From JACCXG01 sp963834305 (lineage in GTDB: Bacteria > Acidobacteriota > Vicinamibacteria > Vicinamibacterales > 2-12-FULL-66-21), in assembly GCA_963834305.1 (NCBI GenBank), contig CAWIAX010000002.1:1550001-1614000 (forward strand): 64,000 nucleotides of DNA, in the 5' to 3' direction. A model generated the notes under the pieces. That model worked only from the letters and a program-made list of their open reading frames with translations. It was not told where the DNA came from and did not search any database. Positions within the stretch are counted from its first letter, which is position 1. Every line of letters begins with the position of its first letter. Position numbers and translations under genes: made by a program. Of the stretch, positions 28,408 through 35,650 are shown piece after piece.

Positions 28408-28483
28408 TCTGGCGAAGTGCCGCTTCAGCTGCGGCGGCTCAGGATAGTCACCAGCCGCCGTCGGCTGCAAGCGGACGGTAAAC
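28408..28483 (-). repeat. degenerate attC site (relic)
   Basis: 76 bases that align along nearly their whole length with the attC at 32155-32229: CCGCTTGCAGCCG, GGCGGC, ATCCT and GCTGAAGCGGC are shared in order and spacing. Both core ends are mutated (GTTTACC and CGCCAGA instead of RYYYAAC and GTTRRRY). It lies 3' of the TetR gene on the same strand. Confidence 0.7.
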
Positions 28484-28556
28484 GGCTCACTGGGCGAGTT
28501 CGAGGCGCGTCCGCGAGACGGTCCGAGACCGACCCACATCGATCGCTCGCTCCCCG

Positions 28557-29171
28557 TCAGCGACCGGCTGCTGCCGACTGGCGTTTGTCTTCGATGGCCG
28601 CTCGCAAGAGCGCCTGCGCGGACCATTTCATCAGCTTCACGGCCTCCCGGCGCGACAACCCGCCCACGTCGCACAGCCAGATCAGCGCTTCGATTCCGGC
28701 GGCCGCTCGTATCGCTCGGGCGAGACGACCGATCTCCTGTGCGGACATCCGATTCCGCAGCGGCGCAAGCGCCTCCTCGACCCATCCGATGGCACGCCCG
28801 CGGCGGAGCACGAGTTCGTTCCCACCCGATTTGAGCGAGAGCAGCAATGCGGTACGCAGAGCGGCTTCCTCGCGCACCGTCATCTGCAGGTAGCGATCGA
28901 GAATGATCGCGAGACGCGCGCCCGGGTCGGCGGGCGCGTCGTCCGCCAGCAACGAGTCCGCCTGCAGATCCGGATACGACGCCGCGATGAGCGCCTGCTG
29001 GTTTGGAAAGTAGCGATAGGCCGTCGTCCTCGCGACGGACGCTTCGGCGGCCGCATCCTCGACGGTCGGCGTGAGACCACGCTCGATCAGTGCGCGGGCC
29101 GCCTCGAGCAGGACGCGACGGGTCCGCAATTTCTGCGCGGTACGGCCGGTCTGCACATATGGGCTTGACAT
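28557..29171 (-). CDS. TetR/AcrR family transcriptional regulator
   Basis: 204 residues from ATG 29171 (29180 is possible). The N-terminal helix-turn-helix is typical: RRVLLEAARALIERGLTPTV, then EDAAAEASVARTTAYRYFPN. The C-terminal ligand-binding helices follow. Divergent from a cupin gene; the shared control region holds a promoter and a perfect inverted repeat, so it probably represses the cupin gene and itself. A relic attC follows the gene, so it may have arrived as an integron cassette. Confidence 0.9.
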   Translation of the reverse strand: MSSPYVQTGRTAQKLRTRRVLLEAARALIERGLTPTVEDAAAEASVARTTAYRYFPNQQALIAASYPDLQADSLLADDAPADPGARLAIILDRYLQMTVREEAALRTALLLSLKSGGNELVLRRGRAIGWVEEALAPLRNRMSAQEIGRLARAIRAAAGIEALIWLCDVGGLSRREAVKLMKWSAQALLRAAIEDKRQSAAAGR

Positions 29172-29193
29172 GCCCATCATGGTACTCTACTGT
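29165..29193 (+). promoter_or_regulatory. sigma-70-type promoter for the cupin gene
   Basis: TTGACA, 17-base spacer, TACTGT on the plus strand. The -35 box is a perfect consensus match and overlaps the start region of the divergent TetR gene. Transcription would begin about 29200, inside the inverted repeat described next. Confidence 0.65.
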
Positions 29194-29196
29194 TCA

Positions 29197-29212
29197 TGGG
29201 ACATCAGTCCCA
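29197..29212. promoter_or_regulatory. candidate TetR operator (inverted repeat)
   Basis: TGGGAC-ATCA-GTCCCA, a perfect 6-bp dyad with a 4-base spacer, placed immediately downstream of the cupin promoter -10 box and upstream of its ribosome binding site (GGGAGG). The position suits repression by the divergently encoded TetR protein. Confidence 0.6.
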
Positions 29213-29230
29213 CGAAGGGAGGACCGGGCA

Positions 29231-29734
29231 ATGACCACAGCGGTGATCTCGAGGGGCGGAGAGGGCGAACTGCTTTGGTTTGGCGGGGGCACGGTGCGGT
29301 TCAAGGTCCGCAGTCAGGAGACGGGCGGGGCGTTCGCGATGATCGAGGATTCCGTGCCCCGGGGGAAGACGACGCCGCTGCACGCGCATCCGGCGTTCGA
29401 AGAAACGTTCTACGTCCTTCACGGCGAGATGCTGTTCCACCTCGACGGCAAGGAGGCGAGCTGCGGCGCGGGATCCGCGATTTCTGTCCCGCGAGGTGCG
29501 GCGCACGCCTTCCTCGTCACCTCGGACACCGCCTCCTTCCTGACGGTCTTCACGCCCGGCCACGTGGCCGAAGCGTTTCTTCGCGAAGGGGGTGACCCCG
29601 CAACATCTGCGGACGGGGATCCGCCACCACTGGACATATCTCGCGTGATCGCGGCAGGCGAAAAGACCCATGGCATGGTGGCCCTCGGTCCCCCGCCGTT
29701 TGCGGCGGTAGCCGGACCATCGAGAAGCGCCTGA
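29231..29734 (+). CDS. cupin-domain protein
   Basis: 167 residues. The cupin motif 1 is PLHAHPAFEETFYVLHGEM (His, His, Glu metal ligands) and motif 2 is VPRGAAHAFLVTS (His). Small cupins of this kind include quercetinase-like dioxygenases and isomerases; substrate unknown. It sits head-to-head with the TetR gene and faces the opposite way to most genes of the integron region. Start ATG 29231 has GGAGG upstream. Confidence 0.88.
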   Translation: MTTAVISRGGEGELLWFGGGTVRFKVRSQETGGAFAMIEDSVPRGKTTPLHAHPAFEETFYVLHGEMLFHLDGKEASCGAGSAISVPRGAAHAFLVTSDTASFLTVFTPGHVAEAFLREGGDPATSADGDPPPLDISRVIAAGEKTHGMVALGPPPFAAVAGPSRSA

Positions 29735-29765
29735 GCTGCGTTGGCCGCCTGGCCAGGTCGCATCC

Positions 29766-29865
29766 GTCGAACGTCCTGCGGCTCATCCGCGGCGGTCCAC
29801 ACGGTGACGGTTCTACTTGCCCGGACCTTGCGCACGGCCGCCGTCGGGTGCAGCCGCTGTCAGAA
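29766..29865 (-). repeat. degenerate attC site (relic)
   Basis: About 100 bases directly 3' of the DUF1772 gene. The outer arms align with those of the intact attC at 35313-35411: one reads ACAGCGGCTGCACCCGACG and the other TGAGCCGCAGGACGTTCGAC. The cores are mutated (GTTCGAC in place of GTTAGCC). The length matches the intact site (99 bases). Confidence 0.6.
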
Positions 29866-29877
29866 CGATGACCAGTC

Positions 29878-30309
29878 CTACAGGAAGGCCCGGTCGGCCA
29901 GGGCCAGAAGAAACGCCGCGCCACTGAGCACTGTGCGCACAGCATGCAGAGGACCCCAGCGACGCAGTAAGGCCTCGGTGTCTGGCCCATCGGGGTCGCG
30001 ACCCGGTGCCAGCAGTTGGTGATTGACCGGCATGATTACCAGAACGGTGAAGGGAATCACGGCGAACAGCAACACGGCGCTCGCCAGCCACGCCAGCCCC
30101 GCACCTTGCCACCACGCCCACAGGCTGGCCAACGTGCCAACCACTGCCAGCGCGACTTGCAGCGTGGCGGCCCGGCGGTACATGGGCCGAAAGAATCGAG
30201 TGGCACACGGCACGCCCGCTTCCAGCGTGGCGGGATGCTGCGCCATCGTGATGTAAAGGGCAGCTCCAAAGAATACGCCCGTACAGAAAACAGAAATAAA
30301 CTCAGCCAC
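29878..30309 (-). CDS. DUF1772 (anthrone oxygenase-like) membrane protein
   Basis: 143 residues with four predicted membrane helices. The family signature FFGAALYITMAQHPATLEAG is near the start, and VIMPVNHQLL is followed by LLRRWGPLHAVRTVLSGAAF. DUF1772 proteins are small membrane proteins of mostly unknown role, a few linked to anthrone oxidation. Flanked on its 3' side by a degenerate attC, so probably an old integron cassette gene. Confidence 0.85.
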   Translation of the reverse strand: MAEFISVFCTGVFFGAALYITMAQHPATLEAGVPCATRFFRPMYRRAATLQVALAVVGTLASLWAWWQGAGLAWLASAVLLFAVIPFTVLVIMPVNHQLLAPGRDPDGPDTEALLRRWGPLHAVRTVLSGAAFLLALADRAFL

Positions 30310-30325
30310 GTCCTTCCCTTCAGCG

Positions 30326-30389
30326 GTTGAACGTTGCGGTTCAGCGGCAGGCCGCGCCGGGGACTGTCCCCTGCAATGCGAGGCTACGC
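30326..30389 (-). repeat. degenerate attC site (relic)
   Basis: 64 bases immediately 3' of the truncated carbonic anhydrase. The distal arm CCGCTGAACCGCAACGTTCA resembles the conserved attC arm ending in GACGTTAGCC. The proximal core overlaps the carbonic anhydrase stop codon (GCGTAGCC). It also holds a GGGGAC-T-GTCCCC hairpin. Less certain than the other two relics. Confidence 0.45.
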
Positions 30390-30805
30390 ATCCATGAACT
30401 CCACCTCGCCGGAGTTCATGTCGTACATTGCGCCCACGATTTTGATCTCGCCAGTGGCTGCCATCTCACGCAGGATCGGGCTTTCTTTCCGGATCCGGTC
30501 CACGTTGAGTTGTACGTTCCTCTCCGCCACCAGATGAACAGACCTGGGGTTCGCACTACTCCGATCTGCGCCGTAGTCGTTGACGCTGACCACGGCAGGC
30601 TGAATCTTCGTCAGCATGTCGGTGATGTTGCCCAACTCGACCTGATCAATCGCGCCCTTCACTGCTCCGCATTGCTCATGGCCCATCACCAGAACTAGCT
30701 TTGCGCCTGACACCTTGCACGAGAACGCCATGCTACCGAGAATGTCGGAGTTCACGATGTTGCCAGCCACACGAGCCACGAACATGTCGCCGTGCCGATC
30801 CGGGT
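30384..30805 (-). pseudogene. beta-carbonic anhydrase, 5'-truncated fragment
   Basis: The frame carries the C-terminal two thirds of a beta-carbonic anhydrase: GDMFVARVAGNIVNSDILGS, LVLVMGHEQCGAVKGAID (second zinc-ligand pair), ILREMAATGEIKIVGAMYDM and the end SGEVEFMDA. The first part, including the Cys-x-Asp-Ser-Arg zinc/catalytic motif, is absent. The reading frame runs straight into the 3' end of the upstream esterase gene. Without that motif it cannot be active. A deletion joining the two genes is the likely cause. Confidence 0.85.
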
Positions 30806-31694
30806 CTATTTCGCCGCGCTCCCGAGATGGCGCTCGAACCACTGCACCATTGCGACATTGACACGCTCGAGATCGGCGCCGCCGAACCCGTGTCCCGCGC
30901 CCTCGATTCGCATGAACGACGCGGACCCGCCCGCCTTCGTTAGCGCCTCGTACATCGTCTCTCCCTCGACGATCAGGACGGTCGTGGTCGGCGTCGCCGT
31001 GCACGATGAGTGCGGGAGCCGCTCCGGACGACACGAAGTGAATGGGTGAATACTGCGCGGCCTCGGCCTCCGTCAACGTCGCCGTGGCCGGCCACGCCTG
31101 CTTGTTCGACCATCGATAGAGATCGGTGGCCGGAAACCACGCCACGACCGCCGCGACGCGACTGGATTCCCTGAGCACGGTGTCCGACGCCGAGGGAGTC
31201 CCGGAGTCGGCTGTCGTCCCGAGCAGCAGTGCGAGTTGCCCACCGGCGCTGGCGCCCCACACGCCAATGCGGCCGGGGTCGAGGCCGTAGTCCCCGGCGT
31301 GCTGACGGATGAAGCGGACGCCCCGCCGCACGTCGGACACGATCGCGGACATGGGATACCTCTGGCTGTTGCCGTGTCTGACGGCGAGTACGGTGAATCC
31401 CCTCTCATTCAACAACGGAGCGAGATAGCCGCCGACCATCAGACGGCTCATCTCCACGCTCGATTGCCAGCCGCCGCTCACGATCGCAATGACGCCGGCG
31501 CCATTGGGCCGTGCTGGACGGTACACGTCGAACGTGACCGCCAGACCGTCCTTGTGCCCGTACACGACATCCGTCGTGACCAACGGCTGACGCGCGGGCG
31601 CCGCGACAGCGCTGATTCCTCGTCCCGTCGCTGAACAGGCGCACGCAACGAGCGCGAGCAGCACGATCGACGAACGCAACCGAGTGCGGCTCAT
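30806..31694 (-). CDS. alpha/beta hydrolase lipoprotein, esterase-like (one-base frameshift)
   Basis: About 295 residues from ATG 31694: leader RSSIVLLALVACACS with lipobox cysteines. An esterase/carboxylesterase core follows: VTFDVYRPARPNGAGVIAIV, GVWGASAGGQLALLLGTTAD (nucleophile Ser in GASAG) and ALIVHGDAD (catalytic Asp region). The frame slips by one inserted base near 30990. Corrected, it reads TTVLIVEGETMYEALTKAGG and IEGAGHGFGG (catalytic His) to a TAG stop at 30806. The start overlaps the stop of the preceding hypothetical gene (ATGA). Confidence 0.8.
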
Positions 31695-32110
31695 CGCTGC
31701 CGGACCACTTCGTAGTCTCCTCGCCGTGCTCCTTCCCGAACCACCCATCCAGGCGCGACCTTGAGCGTCCACCCCTCTCCTGAGATCGTCGTCTCGTCGC
31801 GCAGCACCGGCGCCGGCAGACGCCGTGTTCGGCCATCGCTCGAGACGAGCACGCCCTTCTCCGCCTCGAGCGCACCCCACGGTCCGGTCATGCGATAGGC
31901 GTGGAAGTAGATGGTCCCGACGTCCGGAACCACGACGGCACCGAAAGAATTCGAGAGCCCACTGCCTCCGCCCGGCATCAGGAGCACTGGGCCGTCAACG
32001 AACCGCCGGCGCAACTCGGCGATCCGCGCCTGCCGCTGTTGGCCGCGCTGTTCCTCGGTCGTGCGGAGCTGGGCCCCACTGTAACGCAGCGCAGCCGCGG
32101 CGACGTCCAT
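31691..32110 (-). CDS. hypothetical cassette-associated protein
   Basis: 139 residues if started at ATG 32110; the longer frame begins inside the attC site and is unlikely. It contains a charged helix (EEQRGQQRQARIAELRRRF) followed by beta-rich sequence (GPVLLMPGGGSGLSNSFGAV, TISGEGWTLKVAPGWVV). The last part has the look of a metallopeptidase/hydrolase-associated C-terminal strand set, but no family is recognised. The stop overlaps the esterase start, so the two were acquired and are expressed together. Confidence 0.55.
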   Translation of the reverse strand: MDVAAAALRYSGAQLRTTEEQRGQQRQARIAELRRRFVDGPVLLMPGGGSGLSNSFGAVVVPDVGTIYFHAYRMTGPWGALEAEKGVLVSSDGRTRRLPAPVLRDETTISGEGWTLKVAPGWVVREGARRGDYEVVRQR

Positions 32111-32154
32111 GCTGGCGTCGCTGTTCAAATTGTTATTGGTCGTTCTTCGAAGGT

Positions 32155-32229
32155 TGCCTAGCGACGCCGCTTCAGCCGCAGCGGCCAAGGATCGCACCGG
32201 CCGCCGCCGGCTGCAAGCGGATGTTAGGT
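32155..32229 (-). repeat. attC site 5, R' core mutated
   Basis: 75 bases. The gene-proximal core ACCTAAC is intact and supplies the TAA stop of the preceding gene. Arms CCGCTTGCAGCCG and CGGCTGAAGCGGC pair. The distal core reads GCTAGGC instead of GTTRRRY, so the base pair at the strand-exchange site is changed and the site may be inactive. Confidence 0.8.
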
Positions 32230-33117
32230 GGCCTTCTGGTCAGCTTGAGCCCGGATCGTCTTAACATAGGCCTTCACAACCAGCTGAACTGCCTGCGTGG
32301 CGCTCGCGAGTTCTTGGCGAACGGCCTCGATACCGCCTAAATCAACGCGGTAGTGGGCCACATCTTCTTCATTGCGGAGCCGCCGAATCTTCTCAAGCGT
32401 GCCTGCGAAGAACTCGTACTCCAGGCCAATGGCACGGTACCGGCTCTGGTAGTCCCGGTCTATCGACGGGTCGCCGACGATGACTGACAGGGCTTTCCAG
32501 AGAAAGAGGCATGCGCCTGATACGAGGTGGCCCGTCGTGCGCAGGCTGTAGGCAAACCCATCGATCCTGGGCGTGGCGGACTGCAGGAACAGCGCATGCT
32601 CGAAGTACTCCAGGGCTTTCGCCAGTTTCGCGTCTTCAACATCGAGGGTCGCGCTGGCCCCTTGCACGTCGCGCGTCAGCTTTGCGATGTCGAATACGGT
32701 GACCTTGCCCCGCCAAAGCATGATTGGAAGCGGCAGAAGCTCGCCGCTGTCGTCTTCCAAGTAGAGCGCCCGCGCGGTAAACCGCTGCCCCTGCTCAAGC
32801 GCGAGGCGCTGCAGAAAACGCTCGACGATCGCCAGACCTGCCGCCAACGCAGCCGAACGCTCGGGCGCATCGAAGCGAATCTCCAGCCCGTTGTCGACGA
32901 TGCGAAGGTGAATGGTGTCGACCTGCTGCTCTGTGTCGAGGCGAGTCTCCAACGTTCTGTAGATCGGCAGCGAGCCGCTACCGAAAGCGACGCCTGCCCG
33001 CGAGTGAACCGCCGGCCCAACGAACTCTCCGCCTGGCGCTGGCAGGACGAGCGTGTCCTGCTCAGGCAGGCCGAACGGGCTCGACGGGGATAGTTCACAG
33101 GCTAGCAGGAATCGCAT
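32224..33117 (-). CDS. integron cassette protein, unknown function (~297 aa)
   Basis: I prefer ATG 33117 (MRFLLACELSPSSPFGLPEQ). A GTG at 33144 overlapping the attC core is also open. The N-terminal half is beta-rich with no motif. The middle carries LWRGKVTVFDIAKLTRDVQG. The C-terminal half is alpha-helical with KALEYFEHALFLQ and a segment EKIRRLRNEEDVAHYRVDLG that resembles HEPN-type helical RNase/binding domains, though the R-x4-6-H motif cannot be confirmed. The gene ends at TAA within the attC core. No homologue recognised. Confidence 0.6.
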   Translation of the reverse strand: MRFLLACELSPSSPFGLPEQDTLVLPAPGGEFVGPAVHSRAGVAFGSGSLPIYRTLETRLDTEQQVDTIHLRIVDNGLEIRFDAPERSAALAAGLAIVERFLQRLALEQGQRFTARALYLEDDSGELLPLPIMLWRGKVTVFDIAKLTRDVQGASATLDVEDAKLAKALEYFEHALFLQSATPRIDGFAYSLRTTGHLVSGACLFLWKALSVIVGDPSIDRDYQSRYRAIGLEYEFFAGTLEKIRRLRNEEDVAHYRVDLGGIEAVRQELASATQAVQLVVKAYVKTIRAQADQKAT

Positions 33118-33142
33118 TCGGCTCACGTCGCGATGTTGGTCC

Positions 33143-33216
33143 ACCTAACGCTGGGCATCAGCCGCAGCGGCGCCCATTCTGACACTCGCCGCTGTCGGCT
33201 GCATGCCCAGTTAGCC
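33143..33216 (-). repeat. attC site 4
   Basis: 74 bases. Cores GGCTAAC and GTTAGGT (minus-strand reading) are both intact. The arms TGGGCATGCAGCCGACAGCG and CGCTGCGGCTGATGCCCAGC are complementary, leaving a short loop. The TAA of the gene-proximal core is the stop codon of the 164-residue cassette gene. Confidence 0.9.
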
Positions 33217-33705
33217 GGCCTCTTCGAGCGCAAGTGCTCGACATTCGTCGAGAAGTTCACCATCGATCTCTGCGTGGGTCCCCTTGTCGTCGAGAGGCAC
33301 GTCGTCGTGAGAGTAGTACAAACCGAGGAGCCGAGCCACGCCAAGACCGTCGCCCGCATACTTGTGCGACGGAAAGACGTCAGCAAGATCCCTCTTGAGG
33401 CGGACGATCTTGGCGGCGCCCTCCCTGGGAGCAAGGGCTCCGGTCGCAACTTGAGTTGCGTAGTAGCGCACGACGATCCTCCCAGCACTTGCCCGACTGG
33501 GTATCTCTTTCCCGACTTGGACAAGGCCGCGGTCGAGTAAGTCCTGCAGTTCGGACGGTGCGCGCTCGTTCGGGGTCATTCCTGCCAGGGCCGCCAGCGC
33601 CATTGACTCCAGGCCTTCACCGAGAGCTTCGGCAGCGACCGCTGGGTAGTCAGTGGTCCGCACTTCCCCAAGAGCAATGAACGCCAACCGTTGATCGAAA
33701 GTCAT
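33211..33705 (-). CDS. integron cassette protein, unknown function (164 aa)
   Basis: The ATG lies 8 bases after the attC 3 core and the TAA stop is inside attC 4, so the frame fills the whole cassette. The sequence is mostly helical and acidic: MTFDQRLAFIALGEVRTTDY, EALGEGLESMALAALAGMTP, LQDLLDRGLVQVGKEIPSRA, ARLLGLYYSHDDVPLDDKGT. No signal peptide or membrane segment. No ribosome binding site precedes the start, so it depends on an upstream or attC-borne promoter. The family is not recognised; an immunity or adaptor role is conceivable but unsupported. Confidence 0.65.
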   Translation of the reverse strand: MTFDQRLAFIALGEVRTTDYPAVAAEALGEGLESMALAALAGMTPNERAPSELQDLLDRGLVQVGKEIPSRASAGRIVVRYYATQVATGALAPREGAAKIVRLKRDLADVFPSHKYAGDGLGVARLLGLYYSHDDVPLDDKGTHAEIDGELLDECRALALEEAG

Positions 33706-33713
33706 CGTGGTCC

Positions 33714-33812
33714 GGATAACGTCGTGCCGTTCAGCCTCGAGCCGCGCGGCTCCCAGCCTTCGATTTGGCTTTGCGCCGCGCGCGGCTCGTCGGCTGCAGC
33801 GGCCTGTTAGCC
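33714..33812 (-). repeat. attC site 3
   Basis: 99 bases. Cores GGCTAAC (gene-proximal) and GTTATCC. About 28 bases at each end are nearly identical to attC 1 (shared arms AGGCCGCTGCAGCCGACGAG and GGCACGACGTTA), while the middle differs. The proximal core provides the mazF stop codon (TAA). Confidence 0.9.
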
Positions 33813-34139
33813 TGCCTCGCCGTCAGCGAACAACTCCTGCAGAGCGCCAAGCACTTCGACCAATGTCGACCCGGAGAGGCTGCCGAGTTTTCTTACCAAC
33901 CGCTCCCGATCGACAGTCCGAAGCTGATCGAGAACGACGTACCCGGCGCGTTGTTGAAACCGACAGCGGATCCGCCACGGATACGCACGGCCGCTCGTGG
34001 TCATCGGTGCCACGATCACCGTGCGTAAGTGCGCATTCAGTTCGTCCGGGGACACGACAACGCACGGACGAGTCTTCTGAATCTCGCTGCCGAGGGTGGG
34101 ATCTAAACGAACGAGGTGCACCTCGCCGCGGCTGATCAC
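33807..34139 (-). CDS. MazF-type endoribonuclease toxin
   Basis: 110 residues. GTG 34139 overlaps the stop of the antitoxin gene (GTGA), typical coupling. Family landmarks are ISRGEVHLVRLDPTLGSEIQ, KTRPCVVVSPDELN, TVIVAPMTTSGRAYPWRIRC and GYVVLDQLRTVDRERLVRKL. MazF toxins cleave mRNA at short sequence motifs and are neutralised by MazE. The gene fills the cassette and its stop lies in the attC 3 core. Intact, so likely functional. Confidence 0.92.
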   Translation of the reverse strand: MISRGEVHLVRLDPTLGSEIQKTRPCVVVSPDELNAHLRTVIVAPMTTSGRAYPWRIRCRFQQRAGYVVLDQLRTVDRERLVRKLGSLSGSTLVEVLGALQELFADGEAG

Positions 34140-34390
34140 CACTGCCAGTCTGTTTCGTCGAACGCCGTCGGTGTGGGGGCATCGAGCGGCGCATCGTGGC
34201 CACGCTGGTGCATCGCCCGGGCCTTCGCGGCCCACCCCGCTCGAGGCCGGGCGGCCGCCGACACGACGAGCCGACCAGGTTCGGCCCGAAGCTCGACCTC
34301 GTCTGGAAGACCGGCTTCGTCCAGCAGGACCTTCGGCACGCGAATGCCCCGCGAATTGCCGATGCGAACGATGCGTGTCTTCGTGGTCAT
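34136..34390 (-). CDS. MazE-type (AbrB-fold) antitoxin
   Basis: 84 residues. The N-terminal swapped-hairpin DNA-binding fold is visible (KTRIVRIGNSRGIRVPKVLL, then EVELRAEPGRLVVSAAARPR). The C-terminal acidic tail FDETDWQW would wrap the toxin. It binds MazF and represses the operon. A 23-bp imperfect dyad overlaps its start codon. The promoter-like TTACAC box ends about 8 bases before the ATG, so the transcript may be leaderless. Confidence 0.9.
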   Translation of the reverse strand: MTTKTRIVRIGNSRGIRVPKVLLDEAGLPDEVELRAEPGRLVVSAAARPRAGWAAKARAMHQRGHDAPLDAPTPTAFDETDWQW

Positions 34391-34411
34391 GTGACCACAG
34401 TGTAATCACAT
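34389..34411. promoter_or_regulatory. operator-like dyad over mazE start
   Basis: Minus-strand reading ATGTGATTACACTGTGG continuing TCACAT: outer arms ATGTGA/TCACAT are perfect and the centre is also partly symmetrical. It covers the start codon of mazE and a possible -10 box (TTACAC), which suits autoregulation by MazE or the MazEF complex. Confidence 0.5.
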
Positions 34412-34443
34412 CGCTCCGGTCGCGCAACCTACGCGTTCATGCC

Positions 34444-34512
34444 GGCTAACGGTCCAAATGAGCCGCGCGCGTTCACGAGCCAGCGCGCGTCGGCTCCATT
34501 TGGATGTTATGC
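34444..34512 (-). repeat. attC site 2
   Basis: 69 bases with cores GCATAAC (gene-proximal) and GTTAGCC. The arms ATCCAAATGGAGCCGACGCG and CGGCTCATTTGGACC pair almost fully, a textbook attC palindrome. The sequence differs from attC 1 and 3, so the cassettes came from different sources. Confidence 0.92.
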
Positions 34513-34818
34513 CGCCCCTCGTTTTGGTTCCGTGTGGAGCGCCTGCATGACGGCCTTGGGGTTGCGCGCAGCCACCCGCAGTAAGGCCAACGCCGGCCCC
34601 TCGGGAGTGCGACGCCCCTGCTCCCAATTCCGGAGCGTCGCCACGCTGACTCCGATCATGAGAGCAAACTCTGATTGAGACACGCCCAATTTGGCGCGTA
34701 CGCCTTGCACATCTGTCGGGCGAAAGGTGGTGGTGCGCGACGGCCGGCGTGTCCCACGCCGAATCTGGCCAGCCTGCCGCACGCTCGTCAGCAGTTCCTC
34801 GAATGCCTCGTCCTTCAT
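34507..34818 (-). CDS. HigA-like XRE-family antitoxin
   Basis: 103 residues. Helix-turn-helix of the XRE type in the second half: RAKLGVSQSEFALMIGVSVA, TLRNWEQGRRTPEGPALALL. It begins with a helical region MKDEAFEELLTSVRQAGQIR that would contact the toxin. Follows the RelE-type toxin with a 4-base overlap (toxin first, as in higBA). The C-terminus ends a few bases before the attC 2 core. Confidence 0.9.
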   Translation of the reverse strand: MKDEAFEELLTSVRQAGQIRRGTRRPSRTTTFRPTDVQGVRAKLGVSQSEFALMIGVSVATLRNWEQGRRTPEGPALALLRVAARNPKAVMQALHTEPKRGAA

Positions 34819-35132
34819 TTGAACTCCTCTCGGACGACGCGCCCCAGCTGTCGGGTCTGTGCCGGCGTCAAATCACCCTGCTGCGACTTGGCATACACAT
34901 ACAGCATGTAGAAGGCCTGGTGTTGGGGCGCCCAGTAGTAGATGACGCGCAAGCCGCCGCGCTTGCCTGTTCCAGTGGGCGCCCACCGAACCTTACGTAG
35001 ACCCCCGGAGCCTCGAATGATCGGGCCTTGCTCGGGACGCAACATCAACGCGATCTGTAGCTGCCGATACCGCTCCTCGTCGAGGTGCCGCTGCACAGCG
35101 GTTGTGAAGATCGGCGTCTCGACGAACCGCAT
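34815..35132 (-). CDS. RelE/HigB-type toxin
   Basis: 105 residues from ATG 35132 (MRFVETPIFTTAVQRHLDEE). RelE-fold landmarks are IIRGSGGLRKVRWAPTGTGK, RGGLRVIYYWAPQHQAFYML and YAKSQQGDLTPAQTRQLGRV. Toxins of this type cleave ribosome-bound mRNA. A good promoter (TTGACC, 18 bases, TATGCT) ends seven bases before the ATG, so the mRNA is probably leaderless. Partner antitoxin is the downstream XRE gene. Confidence 0.92.
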   Translation of the reverse strand: MRFVETPIFTTAVQRHLDEERYRQLQIALMLRPEQGPIIRGSGGLRKVRWAPTGTGKRGGLRVIYYWAPQHQAFYMLYVYAKSQQGDLTPAQTRQLGRVVREEFK

Positions 35133-35139
35133 CGACAAC

Positions 35140-35169
35140 AGCATACGCCAATGGCGTAGTCGTGGTCAA
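35140..35169 (-). promoter_or_regulatory. promoter of the HigB/HigA-like cassette
   Basis: TTGACC, 18-base spacer, TATGCT on the minus strand. The -10 box ends seven bases before the toxin start codon, placing the expected transcription start at or near the A of ATG. The cassette thus carries its own promoter. Confidence 0.6.
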
Positions 35170-35312
35170 ATTCGGATCGGTCACGCTGGTGTCGGCAAAC
35201 GGTCCAGACTGACAGTAGCCATGTGAGGAGCGCGATGTAACCGGCGATCGTCGCTTCGGCGACCAGGATCAATCCGGCAATCCATCTTCGTCTCATGCTC
35301 GAGCCTTCGTCG

Positions 35313-35411
35313 GGCTAACGTCGTGCCGCTCAGCCGCGAGCCGGGCGGGAACGCTGCTTCGATGTGGCCTTCCGCTTGGCGCGGCTCGTCGGCTGCAGCG
35401 GCCTGTTAGCC
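35313..35411 (-). repeat. attC site 1
   Basis: 99 bases with intact cores GGCTAAC and GTTAGCC. Outer arms AGGCCGCTGCAGCCGACGAG and GCGGCTGAGCGGCACGACGT pair. The coding frame of the BrnA-like antitoxin reads into the site (ANRPLQPTSRAKRK), a common feature of cassette genes. Confidence 0.93.
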
Positions 35412-35650
35412 AGCTCGCCGCGAGTCGTACGGACCCGGGAGTCTGCGACCTTGATCAGTGCTCGCAAAGCCTGATTCACAGTGCGCCCGTCGGGGAACGC
35501 CTCCGCAACGTCCGGTTCCAGCAGAACAAACGTCGTTCCGGCACTCGCCCGTTCGTAATACTTGCCGCGAACGCCACCTTTCAACTTCGAAAGGTCGTAT
35601 TCCAGCCGGAGGTCATCGACGCTCTTTCCCGCTTCGTTCTTGGTGGGCAT
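35330..35650 (-). CDS. BrnA-like antitoxin
   Basis: 106 residues from ATG 35650, overlapping the end of the toxin gene by 38 bases in another frame. The N-terminal part reads LRLEYDLSKLKGGVRGKYYE and ASAGTTFVLLEPDVAEAF, the usual BrnT-partner pattern, followed by PDGRTVNQALRALIKVA as a ribbon-helix-helix-like or dimerisation segment. The last ~30 residues are encoded by the attC site and are basic and low in complexity. It would neutralise BrnT and repress the operon. Confidence 0.8.
   Translation of the reverse strand: MPTKNEAGKSVDDLRLEYDLSKLKGGVRGKYYERASAGTTFVLLEPDVAEAFPDGRTVNQALRALIKVADSRVRTTRGELANRPLQPTSRAKRKATSKQRSRPARG

Noticed and set aside
30359..30371. GGGGAC-T-GTCCCC hairpin as a terminator
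   Set aside because: No U-tract on either strand; more likely part of the worn attC.
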